Part shown: positions 42,644-53,825 of the stretch, one piece after another
Layout: the number at the start of each line of letters is the position of its first letter
How positions within the stretch are numbered: the first letter of the stretch is position 1
Assembly: GCF_002434505.1 (NCBI RefSeq)
Contig: NZ_DJKE01000008.1
Coordinates: forward strand, 485,300 to 549,299
Direction of reading: 5' to 3'
DNA: 64,000 bases
From: Brevundimonas sp. UBA6550
GTDB lineage: Bacteria > Pseudomonadota > Alphaproteobacteria > Caulobacterales > Caulobacteraceae
Notes under the pieces: generated by a model
The model's input: only the letters and a program-made list of their open reading frames with translations
Told to the model about the DNA's origin: nothing
The model's database searches: none
Position numbers and translations under genes: made by a program

Positions 42644-43528
42644 TCAGGTCTTGGGCGCGCGGATCAGCATGACCTGACCAGCCAGCACCAGGGCCAGACC
42701 GATCAGGGCGCTCCAGCCGAAGCGCGCGCCTTCGAACAGCACCGACACCAGCATGGCGATGGGCGGCGTCAGGGCCGAGATGTAGCTGGCCAGGGCGTAT
42801 CCCCTCTGGCGGGCGATGGTGAAATAAAGGCCAAAGGCGATTACCGACCCGAACAGCGACAGGTGCAACAGCGACAGCAGATAGGCGGGCGTCGGCTCGA
42901 TCCGCCACGTAACACCCGTCGCAAGGCCGTACACCGCCAGCATCGCCGTGCCGTTAGCCATGGCCCAGGCCGTCGCGGGCAGAACCGGCGCCCCCGCCTG
43001 TTGCGACCGCCAGGCGAACCAGTTGCCGAGCGCCGAAGCCATCACCGCCGCCAGGGCGAAGGCCACGCCCAGTCCCGGATTAAGACCCGCGCCGTTCGTC
43101 GCCATCTGCCCATAAGACAGGACGCCGACCCCGATCACGCCGAAAACCGCCCCCAGCCAGGCCGCCGGCGCCGCCTTCTGTCCCGCCAGCACCCGGAACA
43201 AGATCAGGTTCACGAAAGCCAGGGCCGCGAAAATGACCGCCACGACCGCCGAGGCCACCTGCCCTTCGGCCGCATAGACGAACCCGTAGCTGACTGCGAA
43301 GACGAAGGCGCCCTGGCCGATGGCGGCCATATGCTGCGGCCGTGTCAGCCCAAGCGGGCGGCGCGTGGCCGCGCAGAAGCCAAACAGCACGACGGCGGCC
43401 AGGCCAAACCGCCAGACGATGGAGACGACCGAATCCACCGGCCCCAACTGAAGGGTGATCGCATACCAGGTGGTGCCCCAGATCAGGGCGCAGGCGGCGA
43501 TGGCGGCGATGGCGAACGGTCGGCTCAA
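42644..43528 (-). CDS. EamA/DMT-superfamily transporter
   Basis: 294 residues with ten predicted membrane helices in two EamA repeats (AAIAACALIWGTTWYAITLQLGPV near the N-terminus, ASALGNWFAWRSQQ in the second half, FGSVIAFGLYFTIAR and ALASYISALTPPIAMLVSVLF near the end). Such proteins export metabolites or amino acids; the substrate is unknown. The TTG at 43528 is preferred as start because GGAG lies eight bases upstream and the first helix begins directly after it. It converges on the DUF4169 gene. Confidence 0.85.
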   Translation of the reverse strand: MSRPFAIAAIAACALIWGTTWYAITLQLGPVDSVVSIVWRFGLAAVVLFGFCAATRRPLGLTRPQHMAAIGQGAFVFAVSYGFVYAAEGQVASAVVAVIFAALAFVNLILFRVLAGQKAAPAAWLGAVFGVIGVGVLSYGQMATNGAGLNPGLGVAFALAAVMASALGNWFAWRSQQAGAPVLPATAWAMANGTAMLAVYGLATGVTWRIEPTPAYLLSLLHLSLFGSVIAFGLYFTIARQRGYALASYISALTPPIAMLVSVLFEGARFGWSALIGLALVLAGQVMLIRAPKT

Positions 43529-43634
43529 GCGCGGTCTCCAGACAGGCGCGCCCCGCTTACCACCCCGAAAGCGCGTCCGCCCCTCACGTCTTGCGCCCGA
43601 GTGTGACATGCTGGCCCTCAAACAGGAGATCGCC

Positions 43635-44054
43635 ATGCGAAACGCCGCCCTCGTTCTGCCCGCCGCCCTGGTGCTGGCCGCCTGCGCCACGCCGGGCGAA
43701 ACGCCGCCGCCGGTGACGACGGGCACGACCGTCGTCAACGTCACCGCCCTGTATCGCGAACGGATCATGCTGCCGCCCGGCCATGTGCTGACGGTTCGTG
43801 TCGAGGACGTCAGCCTGGCCGACGCCCCGGCCCAGGTTCTGGCCGAGACGCGAGAGACCCTGACCGGCGGACCGCCCTATTCCGTGACGCTGGGCTTCCC
43901 CACGTCGCAGATCGATCCGCGTCACACCTATGCCGTGCGCGCCGAAATCCGCGATGCCGCCGGCGCCCTGGTCTTCACGACCGATACGCGCCACGCCATC
44001 CTGACCCATGGCGCGCCGGCGTCGGCCGAGATCGTGTTGAAGTCCGCGCGTTGA
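43635..44054 (+). CDS. YbaY-type lipoprotein
   Basis: 139 residues. A lipoprotein signal (VLPAALVLAACAT) precedes a YbaY/type-III-secretion-pilotin-like beta domain: VNVTALYRERIMLPPGHVLTVRVEDVSLADAPAQVLAE, then PYSVTLGFPTSQIDPRHTYAVRAEIRDAAGALVFTTDT. Such proteins occur in the outer membrane; the function is unknown. AGGAGA lies before the ATG at 43635. The stop overlaps the start of the next small gene. Confidence 0.88.
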   Translation: MRNAALVLPAALVLAACATPGETPPPVTTGTTVVNVTALYRERIMLPPGHVLTVRVEDVSLADAPAQVLAETRETLTGGPPYSVTLGFPTSQIDPRHTYAVRAEIRDAAGALVFTTDTRHAILTHGAPASAEIVLKSAR

Positions 44055-44275
44055 GCGGCCTGTCGAAACGCTCCGTCGCCCTGGCGGGCCATGCGACATC
44101 GGTAGCGCTGGAGCCTGAGTTCTGGGCCGTGCTGGACCGGATCGCGGCGACGCGCAGCCTCAGCAAGGCCCAACTTCTGGCCGAGATCGACGCCGGGCGC
44201 GGGCGACGTCCGTTGGCCTCGGCCTGTCGCCTGCTGGCGCTGGACTGGGTGGCGGACAACGGGCGCGCGGCCTAA
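44051..44275 (+). CDS. Ribbon-helix-helix domain protein (74 aa)
   Basis: Small protein with a ribbon-helix-helix pattern: HATSVALEPEFWAVLDRIAATRSLSKAQLLAEIDAG, then SACRLLALDWVAD. This matches the RHH_4-type family common in alphaproteobacteria, presumed DNA-binding. The TTG start at 44051 overlaps the lipoprotein stop by four bases, suggesting coupled translation. Targets are unknown. Confidence 0.8.
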   Translation: MSGLSKRSVALAGHATSVALEPEFWAVLDRIAATRSLSKAQLLAEIDAGRGRRPLASACRLLALDWVADNGRAA

Positions 44276-44299
44276 TCTGGCGCGAATGGAGAGGCGATC

Positions 44300-45010
44300 A
44301 TGAACCTGGTCCCCGCCGCCGTGTTCGGCGGACTGCTCGCCCTGGGCTTCATTGGCGCGGGCGCCTTGATCGGCCAGGGCGTGATCCATGCCCGGGCCGG
44401 CGACCGCACGGTGACAGTGCGCGGCCTGTCCGAGCGCAACGTGAAGGCCGATCTGGCGGTGCTGCCGCTTAGGTTCACCGCGTCCGGCGACGTTCTGTCT
44501 GAAGTGCAGGGCAAGATCGACAATGATCTGGGCCTGGTCCGCCGCTTTCTGAGCGGCCAGGGCTATCCGGCGTCCGCCATCGAACTGGGGCGGCTGGAGG
44601 TCGCCGACACCCGATCGCGCGAATACGCCGCGCAGAATGGCGGCCCGCGCTTTATCCTGGCTCAGACGGTGGTGGTGCGGATCAACGACGTGGCCCGCGT
44701 CCAGGCCACGACCCGCGCCCTGAACGACCTGGTTCGCCAGGACGTCGTGCTACAGGACTTCCAGGGTCCGTCCTACATCTTCACCAAGCTGAACGACGTG
44801 CGGCCGCAGATGATCGCCGAGGGCACCGCCGCCGCCCGCACCGGCGCAGAACAGTTCGCCAAGGACAGCGGAACGCCGCTGGGGCCGATCCGTCAGGCGA
44901 CGCAGGGTTCCTTCGAAATCCTGCCGCGCGATGGCTCCGGCGACAATGAAGCCGCCTCCATCGACAAGAAGGTGCGCGTCGTGACGACGATCACCTACAG
45001 TCTGAAGTAG
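44300..45010 (+). CDS. SIMPL-domain periplasmic protein
   Basis: 236 residues: an N-terminal membrane anchor (VFGGLLALGFIGAGALIGQGVI, about 8-30) and a SIMPL/DUF541 domain (RTVTVRGLSERNVKADLAVLPLRF, SREYAAQNGGPRFILAQTVVVRINDVARVQ, AARTGAEQFAKDSGTPLG). Likely periplasmic, tethered to the inner membrane. Some family members are linked to oxidative or envelope stress; no precise function is known. GGAG precedes the ATG. Confidence 0.85.
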   Translation: MNLVPAAVFGGLLALGFIGAGALIGQGVIHARAGDRTVTVRGLSERNVKADLAVLPLRFTASGDVLSEVQGKIDNDLGLVRRFLSGQGYPASAIELGRLEVADTRSREYAAQNGGPRFILAQTVVVRINDVARVQATTRALNDLVRQDVVLQDFQGPSYIFTKLNDVRPQMIAEGTAAARTGAEQFAKDSGTPLGPIRQATQGSFEILPRDGSGDNEAASIDKKVRVVTTITYSLK

Positions 45011-45209
45011 CGCCGCGCCGACAGGCGTCTTGCGACATCAGCGGGCTCGCCTCCGACCCGTGCGCGCCGCCCATTTCGACCAGCACCACCCAGACCGCCA
45101 GCAAGGCGAACATCGCCGCCATGCCGATCATGAAGGCGATCCAGCCTCTACGGCCCGCCTTTCGCTGACGGTTCGGGGCCGCCCTGTTGATGTCGGTCGT
45201 GGTTTGCAT
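44991..45209 (-). CDS. Small single-pass membrane protein (72 aa)
   Basis: Unrecognised. A basic N-terminus (QTTTDINRAAPNRQRKAGRRG) is followed by one strong hydrophobic helix (WIAFMIGMAAMFALLAVWVVLVEM, about 22-46) and a short polar tail, a plausible inner-membrane miniprotein. Its 3' end overlaps the end of the SIMPL gene by 20 bases. Supported only by this layout. Confidence 0.5.
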   Translation of the reverse strand: MQTTTDINRAAPNRQRKAGRRGWIAFMIGMAAMFALLAVWVVLVEMGGAHGSEASPLMSQDACRRGATSDCR

Positions 45210-45328
45210 CGCAATAGGGGAACCGGCCGTCGAACCGGCAGGTTCCGTGTTTTCATTGGGGCGGCGGCCCTGACATTGCCTCGCGGTCCCCTTATGTTCC
45301 GCTCTCGATTCTGCCAGATACCTTCTGA

Positions 45329-47707
45329 ATGACGGATAGTTCTTCGCCCGTGACCGATCTCCCCGCCCCCCGCATCTCCGACCTCGCCCGCGCTCGCGCG
45401 CCCGAGGAGGGGCATGCGCGCGACTATCTGGCCGGTCTGAACCCGGAACAGCGCGAGGCGGTGGAGACGACCGAGGGGCCGGTGCTGGTGCTGGCGGGCG
45501 CGGGCACGGGCAAGACGCGGGTTCTGACCACCCGACTGGCCCACATCCTGGCGACGGGCCGGGCCAAGCCGTGGGAGTTGCTGGCCGTCACCTTCACCAA
45601 CAAGGCCGCGCGCGAGATGCGCGAGCGGATCACCCATCTGATCGGCCCCTCGGCCGAAGGTTTGCGCTGGCTGGGCACCTTCCACTCCATCGCCGCCCAG
45701 ATCCTGCGCCGCCACGCCGAACTGGTCGGGCTGAAGTCCACCTTCACCATCCTGGACACCGACGATCAGGAACGGGTGCTGAAACAACTGCTGGAAGCGG
45801 CCAATATCGACACCAAACGCTGGACGCCCAAATCGCTGTCGGGCCTGATCGACCACTGGAAGAACCGCGGCTGGACGCCCGAGAAACTGCCGCCCGGGGA
45901 GGATTTCGCCAACGGCAAGGGCCAGGGCCTTTACGCCGCCTATCAGGCGCGGCTGCGGTCGCTGAACGCCTGCGACTTCGGCGACCTTCTGCTGCACAAC
46001 ATCACCATCCTGTCGCAGCACGCGGACCTGGCCGAAGAATACCGCCGCCGCTTCCGCTACATCCTGGTCGACGAGTATCAGGACACCAATGTCGCCCAGT
46101 ATCTGTGGCTGCGGTTGCTGACGGCCTCGACAGGCAATGTCTGCTGCGTGGGCGACGACGATCAGTCGATCTATGGCTGGCGCGGGGCCGAGGTGGACAA
46201 CATCCTGCGGTTCGAGCGCGACTTCCCCGGCGCCAAGATCGTCAAGCTGGAGCGGAACTATCGCTCGACCCGTCATATCCTGGGCGCGGCGTCGGGCCTG
46301 ATCGCCGCCAACCGCGACCGTCTGGGCAAGACCCTGTGGACCGAGGACGACGGCGGCGACAAGGTGCGGGTGCGCGGCGTCTGGGACGGCGAGGCCGAGG
46401 CCCGGCTGATCGGCGACGAGATCGAGACCGCGCGCCGTCCCCACGCCGGCGAACCCGGTTTGAAATACAAGGACATGGCCATCCTGGTCCGCGCCTCGTT
46501 CCAGATGCGGGCGTTCGAGGAGCGGTTGGTCATGCTGGCCATCCCCTATGCCGTCATCGGCGGCCCGCGCTTCTTCGAACGGGCTGAAATCCGCGACGCC
46601 CACGCCTATCTGCGCCTGATCCTGTCCGAAGACGACGACCTGGCGTTCGAGCGGATCGTCAATGTGCCGAAACGCGGGATAGGCGACACCTCGGTGCAGA
46701 AGATCCTGCAGATCGCCCGCGAACACGGCCTCTCGGCCCTGACCGCCGTGCGCGGCCTGATCAACACCGACGAGCTTCAGGCCCGCACCCGCACCGCCCT
46801 GTCCAACTTCGTGCGCGACATCGACCGCTGGCGCGTGCTGTCCGAGACCACGCCCCACTGGCAGGTCATGGAGACGGTGCTGGAGGAGAGCGGCTATACC
46901 GACATGCAGAAGGCCGACCGCACCAGCGGCCAGACGCGACTGGAGAACCTGAAGGAACTGGTGCAGTCGATGCAGCAGTTCGAGACGCTTCAGGCCTATC
47001 TGGAGCACGTCTCCCTGGTCATGGACCTGGATCGCGGCGCGGGCGACGATCCCAATGGCGACGGGGCGGTGCAGATCATGACCCTGCACGGCGCCAAGGG
47101 GCTGGAGTTTCCTCTGGTCTTCCTTCCCGGCTGGGAGGAAGGCGTCTTCCCCAGCCAGCGCAGCATCGACGAAAAGGGCGAAAAGGGTCTGGAGGAGGAA
47201 CGCCGCCTGGCCTACGTCGGCGTCACCCGCGCCAAGCGGGACGCGCGGATTTCATTCGCCGCCAACCGGCTGGTCTATGGCCGCTGGACCTCGCAACTGC
47301 CCAGCCGCTTCGTCGACGAACTGCCCATCGCCCACGTCGATCCGCAATCCGACACCGGCTACTACGGCGCCTCGACCGGCATGAAGGAGGCCAAGAGCCG
47401 CTGGGACGACGCGCCGTCCTTTGGCAGCGGCTATTCCTCGCCGGGCTGGAAACGCGCCCAATCCTTCACCGCCGCCCAAACGCCGGCGCGCATCCCTGCC
47501 CGCAAGGCCGTCATCGAAGGCGACGGCCGCCTGATCGCCACGGCAGATCCCAAGTCCAGTTCCGGCTGGAAAAAGGGTCAGCGCGTCTTCCACCAGAAGT
47601 TCGGCTACGGAAACGTCCGCGTCATCGAAGGCAACAAGCTGGTGGTCGAGTTCGAGAAGGCCGGCGAGAAGCGCGTGATCGACAGTTTCGTGGAAAAGGC
47701 GGACTGA
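45329..47707 (+). CDS. uvrD: UvrD/PcrA-type DNA helicase
   Basis: 792-residue superfamily 1A 3'-5' helicase for nucleotide-excision and mismatch repair. Motif Q region LNPEQREAVE, Walker A AGAGTGKTRVL, motif Ia TFTNKAAREMRERI, motif II YILVDEYQDTN, motif III DDDQSIYGWRGAE, motif IV LERNYRST, motif V TLHGAKGLEFPLVFL and motif VI RLAYVGVTRAK are all present. The C-terminal GWKKGQRVFHQKFGYGNVRVIEGNKL forms the Tudor-like domain that in PcrA/UvrD contacts RNA polymerase. The start at 45329 is clear. Confidence 0.93.
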   Translation: MTDSSSPVTDLPAPRISDLARARAPEEGHARDYLAGLNPEQREAVETTEGPVLVLAGAGTGKTRVLTTRLAHILATGRAKPWELLAVTFTNKAAREMRERITHLIGPSAEGLRWLGTFHSIAAQILRRHAELVGLKSTFTILDTDDQERVLKQLLEAANIDTKRWTPKSLSGLIDHWKNRGWTPEKLPPGEDFANGKGQGLYAAYQARLRSLNACDFGDLLLHNITILSQHADLAEEYRRRFRYILVDEYQDTNVAQYLWLRLLTASTGNVCCVGDDDQSIYGWRGAEVDNILRFERDFPGAKIVKLERNYRSTRHILGAASGLIAANRDRLGKTLWTEDDGGDKVRVRGVWDGEAEARLIGDEIETARRPHAGEPGLKYKDMAILVRASFQMRAFEERLVMLAIPYAVIGGPRFFERAEIRDAHAYLRLILSEDDDLAFERIVNVPKRGIGDTSVQKILQIAREHGLSALTAVRGLINTDELQARTRTALSNFVRDIDRWRVLSETTPHWQVMETVLEESGYTDMQKADRTSGQTRLENLKELVQSMQQFETLQAYLEHVSLVMDLDRGAGDDPNGDGAVQIMTLHGAKGLEFPLVFLPGWEEGVFPSQRSIDEKGEKGLEEERRLAYVGVTRAKRDARISFAANRLVYGRWTSQLPSRFVDELPIAHVDPQSDTGYYGASTGMKEAKSRWDDAPSFGSGYSSPGWKRAQSFTAAQTPARIPARKAVIEGDGRLIATADPKSSSGWKKGQRVFHQKFGYGNVRVIEGNKLVVEFEKAGEKRVIDSFVEKAD

Positions 47708-47711
47708 CCTT

Positions 47712-48864
47712 TCAGGTCACGCGCGAGCGCAGGCTCTCCCATACGCCGACCGCCATCAGGACCGCTGTGGAGGCCAGGCTGAGGATCAGCGGCGTCGTCC
47801 AGGGCGCGACCAGCCACCCCGCCGCCAGGATGACGCAGCACGCCAACCGTCCCCAGGCGACCCTTCGCCAGATCGCCCACATGGCGACCGCCGTGCCGAT
47901 CAGGAACAGGATCGGCCCGCCCAGCAGGGTCAAGGCCGCGGCTGTCGAGACATGGCCGTCGGGGTGGGCCAGGGCCAGTTCGTCGCTGACCGCCACGACC
48001 ATGATCCCGGCGATGACCAGGATCGGCGAATAGGTATAGGCCCGGCGCGCCAAGCGTCCCGGATCGGCGGCGTACATGATGGCGTGCGACGCCGATTCAT
48101 GCGCTTGGCTGAAGAACAGTCCACATGGCGACGGTGGACAGGACCGCCGAAACGAAGGCGGCCCATACGGCGCCCGAGGACCAGTCCAGTTTGGCGAAAG
48201 TCGCGCTGGAGATCAGCAGGGTCTCGCCCAGGCAGATGATGACGAACAACCCGACCCGTTCGGCCATGTGACCGCCCTCGATCGTCCAGTCGTCGGTGTG
48301 CGACCGCCCCAAACCGGGCACGAAGAAATACAACGCCGGCGATGCATATTCGACCGCCAGGGCCGCCAACCACAACCACAGCCTCTGCTCGGGCTCGGCC
48401 AGACCGCCGGCGATCCACAGCACGGCGGAGGCCAGAAGCCAGACGAGAATCCGCAGGAAGTTTCGCCTCAGGCTGTCGTCGTCGCGAACGGCCCACAGCA
48501 TGAAGACCGTCCGCCCGACCTGTATGCCGACAAAGGCCAGGGCGAAGACTAGCCCCTTGTCCTCGAAGGCGTGCGGCAGGGCGGCCGACATCACCAGGCC
48601 GATCCCCATCAATACGAACAGGGCGACCTGAACAGGCCCGGTCTCGGGATCGAGCCAGTTCGTCACCCAGGACGTGTAGATCCACGCCCACCAGATCGCC
48701 GCCAAGGCCATCGCGGCCTGCAGTGCGCCCAGCGGGGTCAGATGGGCCAGCAGATTGTGGCTGACCTGGGTGATGGCGAAGACGAAGACCAGGTCGAAGA
48801 ACAGTTCGACGAAGCCCACCCGGGCGTGCTCGCCCTCGACCCGTTCCCGCAACAGCGACGCCAT
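47712..48864 (-). pseudogene. LtrA-like membrane protein gene broken by a frameshift
   Basis: The first 250 residues (48864 to about 48121) read as a low-temperature-requirement A family membrane protein: VGFVELFFDLVFVFAITQVSHNLL, WWAWIYTSWVTNWLDPE, ERVGLFVIICLGETLLISSA. The frame then ends in VAMWTVLQPSA. A +1 shift at about 48120, where one extra base interrupts TGG-CTG-TTC on the - strand, restores FFSQAHESASHAIMYAADPGRLARRAYTYSPILVIAGIM, and the family C-terminus continues to 47712. It is a recent one-base insertion or a sequencing error. Two open frames remain, 48097-48864 and 47712-48077. Confidence 0.82.
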
Positions 48865-48938
48865 CCGCCCCTCCTCGTCTCGAGGACCAGGTTATCGAAC
48901 GATTCCGAGCCTGTCGCGGGTCGGCTTATCGAAGGGCG

Positions 48939-50344
48939 TCAGAGGTGGATCGTGCGCCCATAGGCGTCCAGAGCCGCCTCGTGCATGGCCTCCGACATGG
49001 TCGGGTGCGGATAGACGATGCCGTGGATGTCCTCTTCCGTCGCCTCCATGGTGATGGCGGTGACATAGCCCTGGATCATCTCGGTGACTTCGTGGCCCAT
49101 CATGTGGGCGCCGATCAGGGCGCCGGTCTTGGCGTCGAAGATCACCTTGACGAAGCCGTCCGGCTCGCCCGCCGCCACGGCCTTGCCGTTCACGCGGAAG
49201 GGGAAGCGGCCGATCTTGACGTCGCGCTTCTCGGCCCGGGCGGCCTGTTCGGTCACGCCGACCGAGGCGACCTGCGGCTGGGCGTAGGTGCAGCCGGCGA
49301 TGGGCGAATGGACGTTCGGTGTCTTGTAGCCGGCGATATGTTCGGCGGCATGGATGCCTTCATGCGACGCCTTGTGCGCCAGCCACGGCGCCCCGGCGCA
49401 GTCGCCGATGGCGTACAGCCCCTTCACGTTGGTCTGGCAGTGGCTGTCGGTTTTGATGTGGCCGCGGTCCAGTTCGACGCCCAGCGCCTCCAGGCCGATG
49501 CCGTCGGTGTTGGCGGTGATGCCGACCGCCGAGATGCAGACCTCGGCCTCCAGCGTCTCGGCCTTGCCGCCGATCTCGACATCCACCTTCACGCCGGTCG
49601 CGCTCTTGGAGACCTTGGTCACCTTGGCGCCGACCTTGAACTTGATGCCGCGCTTTTCGAACGACTTTTGCGCGGCCTTGGAGACCTCTTCGTCCTCCAC
49701 CGGCATGATGCGGTCCACGGCCTCGACGACCGTCACCTCGGCGCCCAGGGCGCGATAGAAGCTGGCGAACTCGATGCCGATGGCGCCCGAACCGATGACC
49801 ACGAAGGTCTTGGGCAGGCTCTTCGGCGCCAGGGCGTCACGATAGGCCCAGATCTTGTCGCCGTCGGCCTCCAGACCGATCTGCGGCAGGGCGCGGGCGC
49901 GGGCGCCGACGGCCAGCATGACCGACTTGGCCTCGACCGTACGCGATCCGCCGGCCTTCAGGACGATCACGACCTTGGGCGCAGCGGCGCCCTTCTCCAG
50001 CTTGGCCGCGCCTTCGATCACCTCGATCTTGTTCTTCTTCATCAGGAAGGCGACGCCCTTGTTCATCGTCGCCGCGACACCGCGCGAGCGCTGGATGATG
50101 GCGTCGAAGTCGAACGACGCGCCGGACGCCGACAGGCCGTAGTCCTTCAGGTGCGACAGGCTCTCGAACTTCTCGCCCGACTTCAGCAGGGCCTTGGTCG
50201 GGATGCAGCCCCAGTTCAGGCAGATGCCGCCCAGGTTCTCGCGCTCGACGATGGCGACCTTCTGGCCCAACTGGCTGGCGCGAATGGCCGCGACGTAACC
50301 GCCGGGGCCCGAGCCGATGACGACGAGATCGAATTCAGCAGCCA

Positions 50345-50345
<1 letters not shown>
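48939..50345 (-). CDS. lpd: Dihydrolipoyl dehydrogenase (E3)
   Basis: FAD enzyme that reoxidises lipoyl groups of the pyruvate dehydrogenase complex, passing electrons to NAD. 468 residues: FAD site VVIGSGPGGYVAAIRASQLG, redox disulfide GGICLNWGCIPTKALL, NAD site VVIGSGAIGIEFASFYRALGAEVTVVE, FAD-binding GLYAIGDC, and the dimer-interface catalytic His-x4-Glu (HPTMSEAMHEA). The ATG overlaps the gpx stop (TAATG). It is the last gene of the pdh cluster. Confidence 0.95.
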
Positions 50346-50824
<479 letters not shown>

Positions 50825-50839
50825 GACCTCACCCTCCCC

Positions 50840-52141
50840 TTACGCCAGCATCGCGACGGGGTCTTCGATCAGCGGCTTGAACGCCTGCAGGAAGCGGGCG
50901 CCGGTCGCGCCGTCCACCACGCGGTGATCGCAGGTCAGGGTCACGGTCATGACGGTGGCCGCGACGATCTGGCCGTCCTTGACGACGGCGCGCTGCTCGC
51001 CCGCGCCCACGCTCATGATGCAGCCCTGCGGCTCATTGATGATCGAGGTGAACTGCTTGATGCCGAACATGCCCAGGTTGGACACCGAGAAGGTGCCGCC
51101 CTGGAACTCTTCGGGCTTCAGCTTGCGGTCGCGGGCGCGCTTGGCCAGATCCTTGGACTCGGTGGCGATCTGCGCCAAGCCCTTGGTCTCGGCCTTCCTG
51201 ATGATCGGCGTGATCAGGCCGCCGTCGATGGCCACGGCCATGGAGACGTCGGCGTTGTGATGCATGGCGATGCCTTCCGGCGTGTAGGAGGCGTTCGCCT
51301 CCGGCACGGCCTTCAGCGCCAGGGCGGCCGCCTTGATGACGAAGTCGTTGACGGAGACCTTGATCCCCTGCGGCTCCAGCATCTTGTTGACCTTGGCGCG
51401 CACAGCCATCAGCTGGTCGATTTCGACATCGATGAACAGCGGGAAGTGCGGCACGTTCTGAACGCTGTCGACCATGCGACGCGCCACGGCCTTCTTCATG
51501 CCGTCCAGCGGGATCAGGTCGTAGCTGCCGTCCGGAATGCCCATCTGAGCAAGGGAGAGCGCCTTGCGCTGCTCGGCTGCGGCGCTGGCGGGCGTCGTCG
51601 CGGTCGACGCGGCTGCGGGCTGGGCCGAACCCTTGCCGGCGGCCTCCACGTCGCGCTTGACGATGCGGCCGTGCGGGCCGGTGCCCTTGATCGACTTCAG
51701 ATCGACGCCGTTCTGCGCGGCGATGCGACGCGCCAGAGGCGAGGAGAACAGGCGTTCGCCGCTGTCGGATTTAGGCGCAGCCGGCGCCGGCGCAGCGGCC
51801 GCCTTCGGAGCCTCGGCGGCAGGTGCAGCCTTGGCGGCCTCCTGCGGCTTGGCGGCCGGCGCGTCTTCGGACTTGGCGGCGGGCTTGGGTGCAGCGGCGC
51901 CGCCCTCGTCCTTCAGGCGGGCGATGGGCGTGTTGACCTTCACGCCTTCCGTGCCCTCGGCCACCAGAATGTCGGTGATCTCGCCCTCGTCCACGGCCTC
52001 GACTTCCATCGTGGCCTTGTCGGTTTCGATCTCGGCGATCACGTCGCCGGCGGACACGACGTCGCCGACCTTGACGTGCCACTTGGCCAGCACGCCCTCT
52101 TCCATGGTCGGAGACAGGGCCGGCATCAGGATATCGGTCAT
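50840..52141 (-). CDS. pdhC: Pyruvate dehydrogenase E2, dihydrolipoamide acetyltransferase
   Basis: 433 residues. An N-terminal lipoyl domain (lipoyl-lysine in [17 protein letters not shown], about residue 43), an Ala/Pro-rich linker, a peripheral subunit-binding domain ([34 protein letters not shown]) and the catalytic domain with [15 protein letters not shown] (His and Asp of HxxxDG). It transfers acetyl groups to CoA. One lipoyl domain only. The start shares bases with the DUF5076 stop. Confidence 0.95.
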   Translation of the reverse strand: MTDILMPALSPTMEEGVLAKWHVKVGDVVSAGDVIAEIETDKATMEVEAVDEGEITDILVAEGTEGVKVNTPIARLKDEGGAAAPKPAAKSEDAPAAKPQEAAKAAPAAEAPKAAAAPAPAAPKSDSGERLFSSPLARRIAAQNGVDLKSIKGTGPHGRIVKRDVEAAGKGSAQPAAASTATTPASAAAEQRKALSLAQMGIPDGSYDLIPLDGMKKAVARRMVDSVQNVPHFPLFIDVEIDQLMAVRAKVNKMLEPQGIKVSVNDFVIKAAALALKAVPEANASYTPEGIAMHHNADVSMAVAIDGGLITPIIRKAETKGLAQIATESKDLAKRARDRKLKPEEFQGGTFSVSNLGMFGIKQFTSIINEPQGCIMSVGAGEQRAVVKDGQIVAATVMTVTLTCDHRVVDGATGARFLQAFKPLIEDPVAMLA

Positions 52142-52458
52142 CAGGCGTTCCCCCCGGTTTGCGTGGTCGGCTCGGCGACGGTGCGGACATCGTTCGCCTT
52201 CACCACTTCGCTGAGGCCTTCGAGGATGCGGTGGTAGGCCGCAGTTTCATCGTGGTTGTGACGCACGGCGTAGCCATGAGCCATGTGACGCGCCGCATAG
52301 GCCAACAGACGGCCGAACTGGATCGGATCGTTGAAGGCGGGCTTGACCGCCATCACCGGCTCCTCCTTCGACCACCACATCCGCAGCAGCTCGATGGCCT
52401 GGGGATCGGCCGCGACGCTGTCGGGCGTCGTCAGCATGAACTCCGACGCCTCGGTCAC
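52141..52458 (-). CDS. DUF5076 domain protein
   Basis: 105 residues: [44 protein letters not shown] is typical of DUF5076, a family of unknown function found in alphaproteobacteria next to pdh genes. Its overlaps with pdhB (four bases) and pdhC (three bases) mean it is translated as part of the complex operon. An assembly or accessory role is inferred from this constant position only. Confidence 0.82.
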   Translation of the reverse strand: MTEASEFMLTTPDSVAADPQAIELLRMWWSKEEPVMAVKPAFNDPIQFGRLLAYAARHMAHGYAVRHNHDETAAYHRILEGLSEVVKANDVRTVAEPTTQTGGNA

Positions 52459-53822
52459 GCCATCACCTGCTTCACGGCCGCGATGATCTTGTCGGAGCCC
52501 GGCAGCGACAGGGCTTCCAGATTGGCGGCGTAGGGCAGCGGCACATCTTCCTGGTGAACCCGCAGCGGCGGCGCGTCCAGATAGTCGAAGGCGTGTTCGA
52601 TCACGCGGGCCACGACCTCGGCGCCCACGCCCATCGGACCCCAGCCCTCTTCGGCCGAAACCAGGCGGTTGGTCTTCTTGACGCTCTCGACGATGGTCTC
52701 GTGATCCAGCGGACGCAGGGTACGCAGGTCGATCACCTCGGCCTCGATTCCCTCTTCGGCCAGCTTCTCGGCGGCTTGCAGGGCGAAGCCGACCATGCGG
52801 CTGTGCGCCGTGATAGTGACGTCCTTGCCTTCACGACGAACCTTGGCCTTGCCGATCGGCAGGACATAGTCCTCGACCTCCGGCACGTCGAACTCCAGGC
52901 CGTACATCATCTCGTGTTCGAGGAAGACGACGGGGTTCGGGTCGCGGATGGCGGCCTTCAGCAGGCCCTTGGCGTCGGCGGCGTCATAGGGCGCGATCAC
53001 CTTCAGGCCCGGAACCTGGGCATACCAGGCCGAATAATCCTGGCTGTGCTGGGCGCCGACGCGGCTGGCCGCGCCGTTCGGGCCGCGGAAGACGATGGGC
53101 GCCTTGATCTGACCGCCCGACATATAGAGCGTCTTGGCAGCCGAGTTGATGATGTGGTCGATCGCCTGCATGGCGAAGTTGAACGTCATGAACTCGACGA
53201 TGGGCTTCAGGCCCGACATGGCCGCGCCAACGCCCAGACCGGCGAAGCCGTGCTCGGTGATCGGGGTGTCCACGACGCGCTGGTCGCCGAATTCCTGCAG
53301 CAGGTCGCGGCTGACCTTGTAGGCGCCTTGATACTGAGCGACTTCCTCGCCGATCAGGAAGACGCGGTCGTCGCGGCGCATCTCCTCGGCCATGGCGTCG
53401 CGCAGGGCGTCGCGCACGGTCGTCTTGACCAGTTTGGCGTCAGACGGAATTTCCGGGTCGCGCAGTTCGACCTTGGGCGTCGAGGTTTGAGGCGGCGCCT
53501 TTTCGGGATCGCCGGTCTTGCCTTCGGCGGTCGCCTTGGGCGCGTCGGTTTCGGCGGCCTTGGGCGCCGGCGCCGCTGCGCCGTCCTCGCCGGCCAGACG
53601 CGCGATCGGCGTATTGACCTTCACGTTCTCGGAACCCTCGGCGACCAGGATTTCCAGCACTTCGCCTTCATCCACGGCCTCGACTTCCATCGTGGCCTTG
53701 TCGGTTTCGATCTCGGCGATCACCTGGCCGGCCGACACGGTGTCGCCCGCCTTGATGTGCCATTTGGTCAGCGTGCCCTCTTCCATCGTGGGGGACAGCG
53801 CCGGCATCAGAATGTCGGTCAC
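52455..53822 (-). CDS. pdhB: Pyruvate dehydrogenase E1 beta with lipoyl domain
   Basis: 455 residues. The first 80 are a lipoyl domain ([27 protein letters not shown]), an extra domain characteristic of alphaproteobacterial E1-beta. A charged linker follows (about 85-125), then the transketolase-like beta subunit ([85 protein letters not shown]). With E1-alpha it decarboxylates pyruvate. Its lipoyl domain is very similar to that of pdhC. Confidence 0.95.
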   Translation of the reverse strand: MTDILMPALSPTMEEGTLTKWHIKAGDTVSAGQVIAEIETDKATMEVEAVDEGEVLEILVAEGSENVKVNTPIARLAGEDGAAAPAPKAAETDAPKATAEGKTGDPEKAPPQTSTPKVELRDPEIPSDAKLVKTTVRDALRDAMAEEMRRDDRVFLIGEEVAQYQGAYKVSRDLLQEFGDQRVVDTPITEHGFAGLGVGAAMSGLKPIVEFMTFNFAMQAIDHIINSAAKTLYMSGGQIKAPIVFRGPNGAASRVGAQHSQDYSAWYAQVPGLKVIAPYDAADAKGLLKAAIRDPNPVVFLEHEMMYGLEFDVPEVEDYVLPIGKAKVRREGKDVTITAHSRMVGFALQAAEKLAEEGIEAEVIDLRTLRPLDHETIVESVKKTNRLVSAEEGWGPMGVGAEVVARVIEHAFDYLDAPPLRVHQEDVPLPYAANLEALSLPGSDKIIAAVKQVMA

Positions 53823-53825
53823 GGA

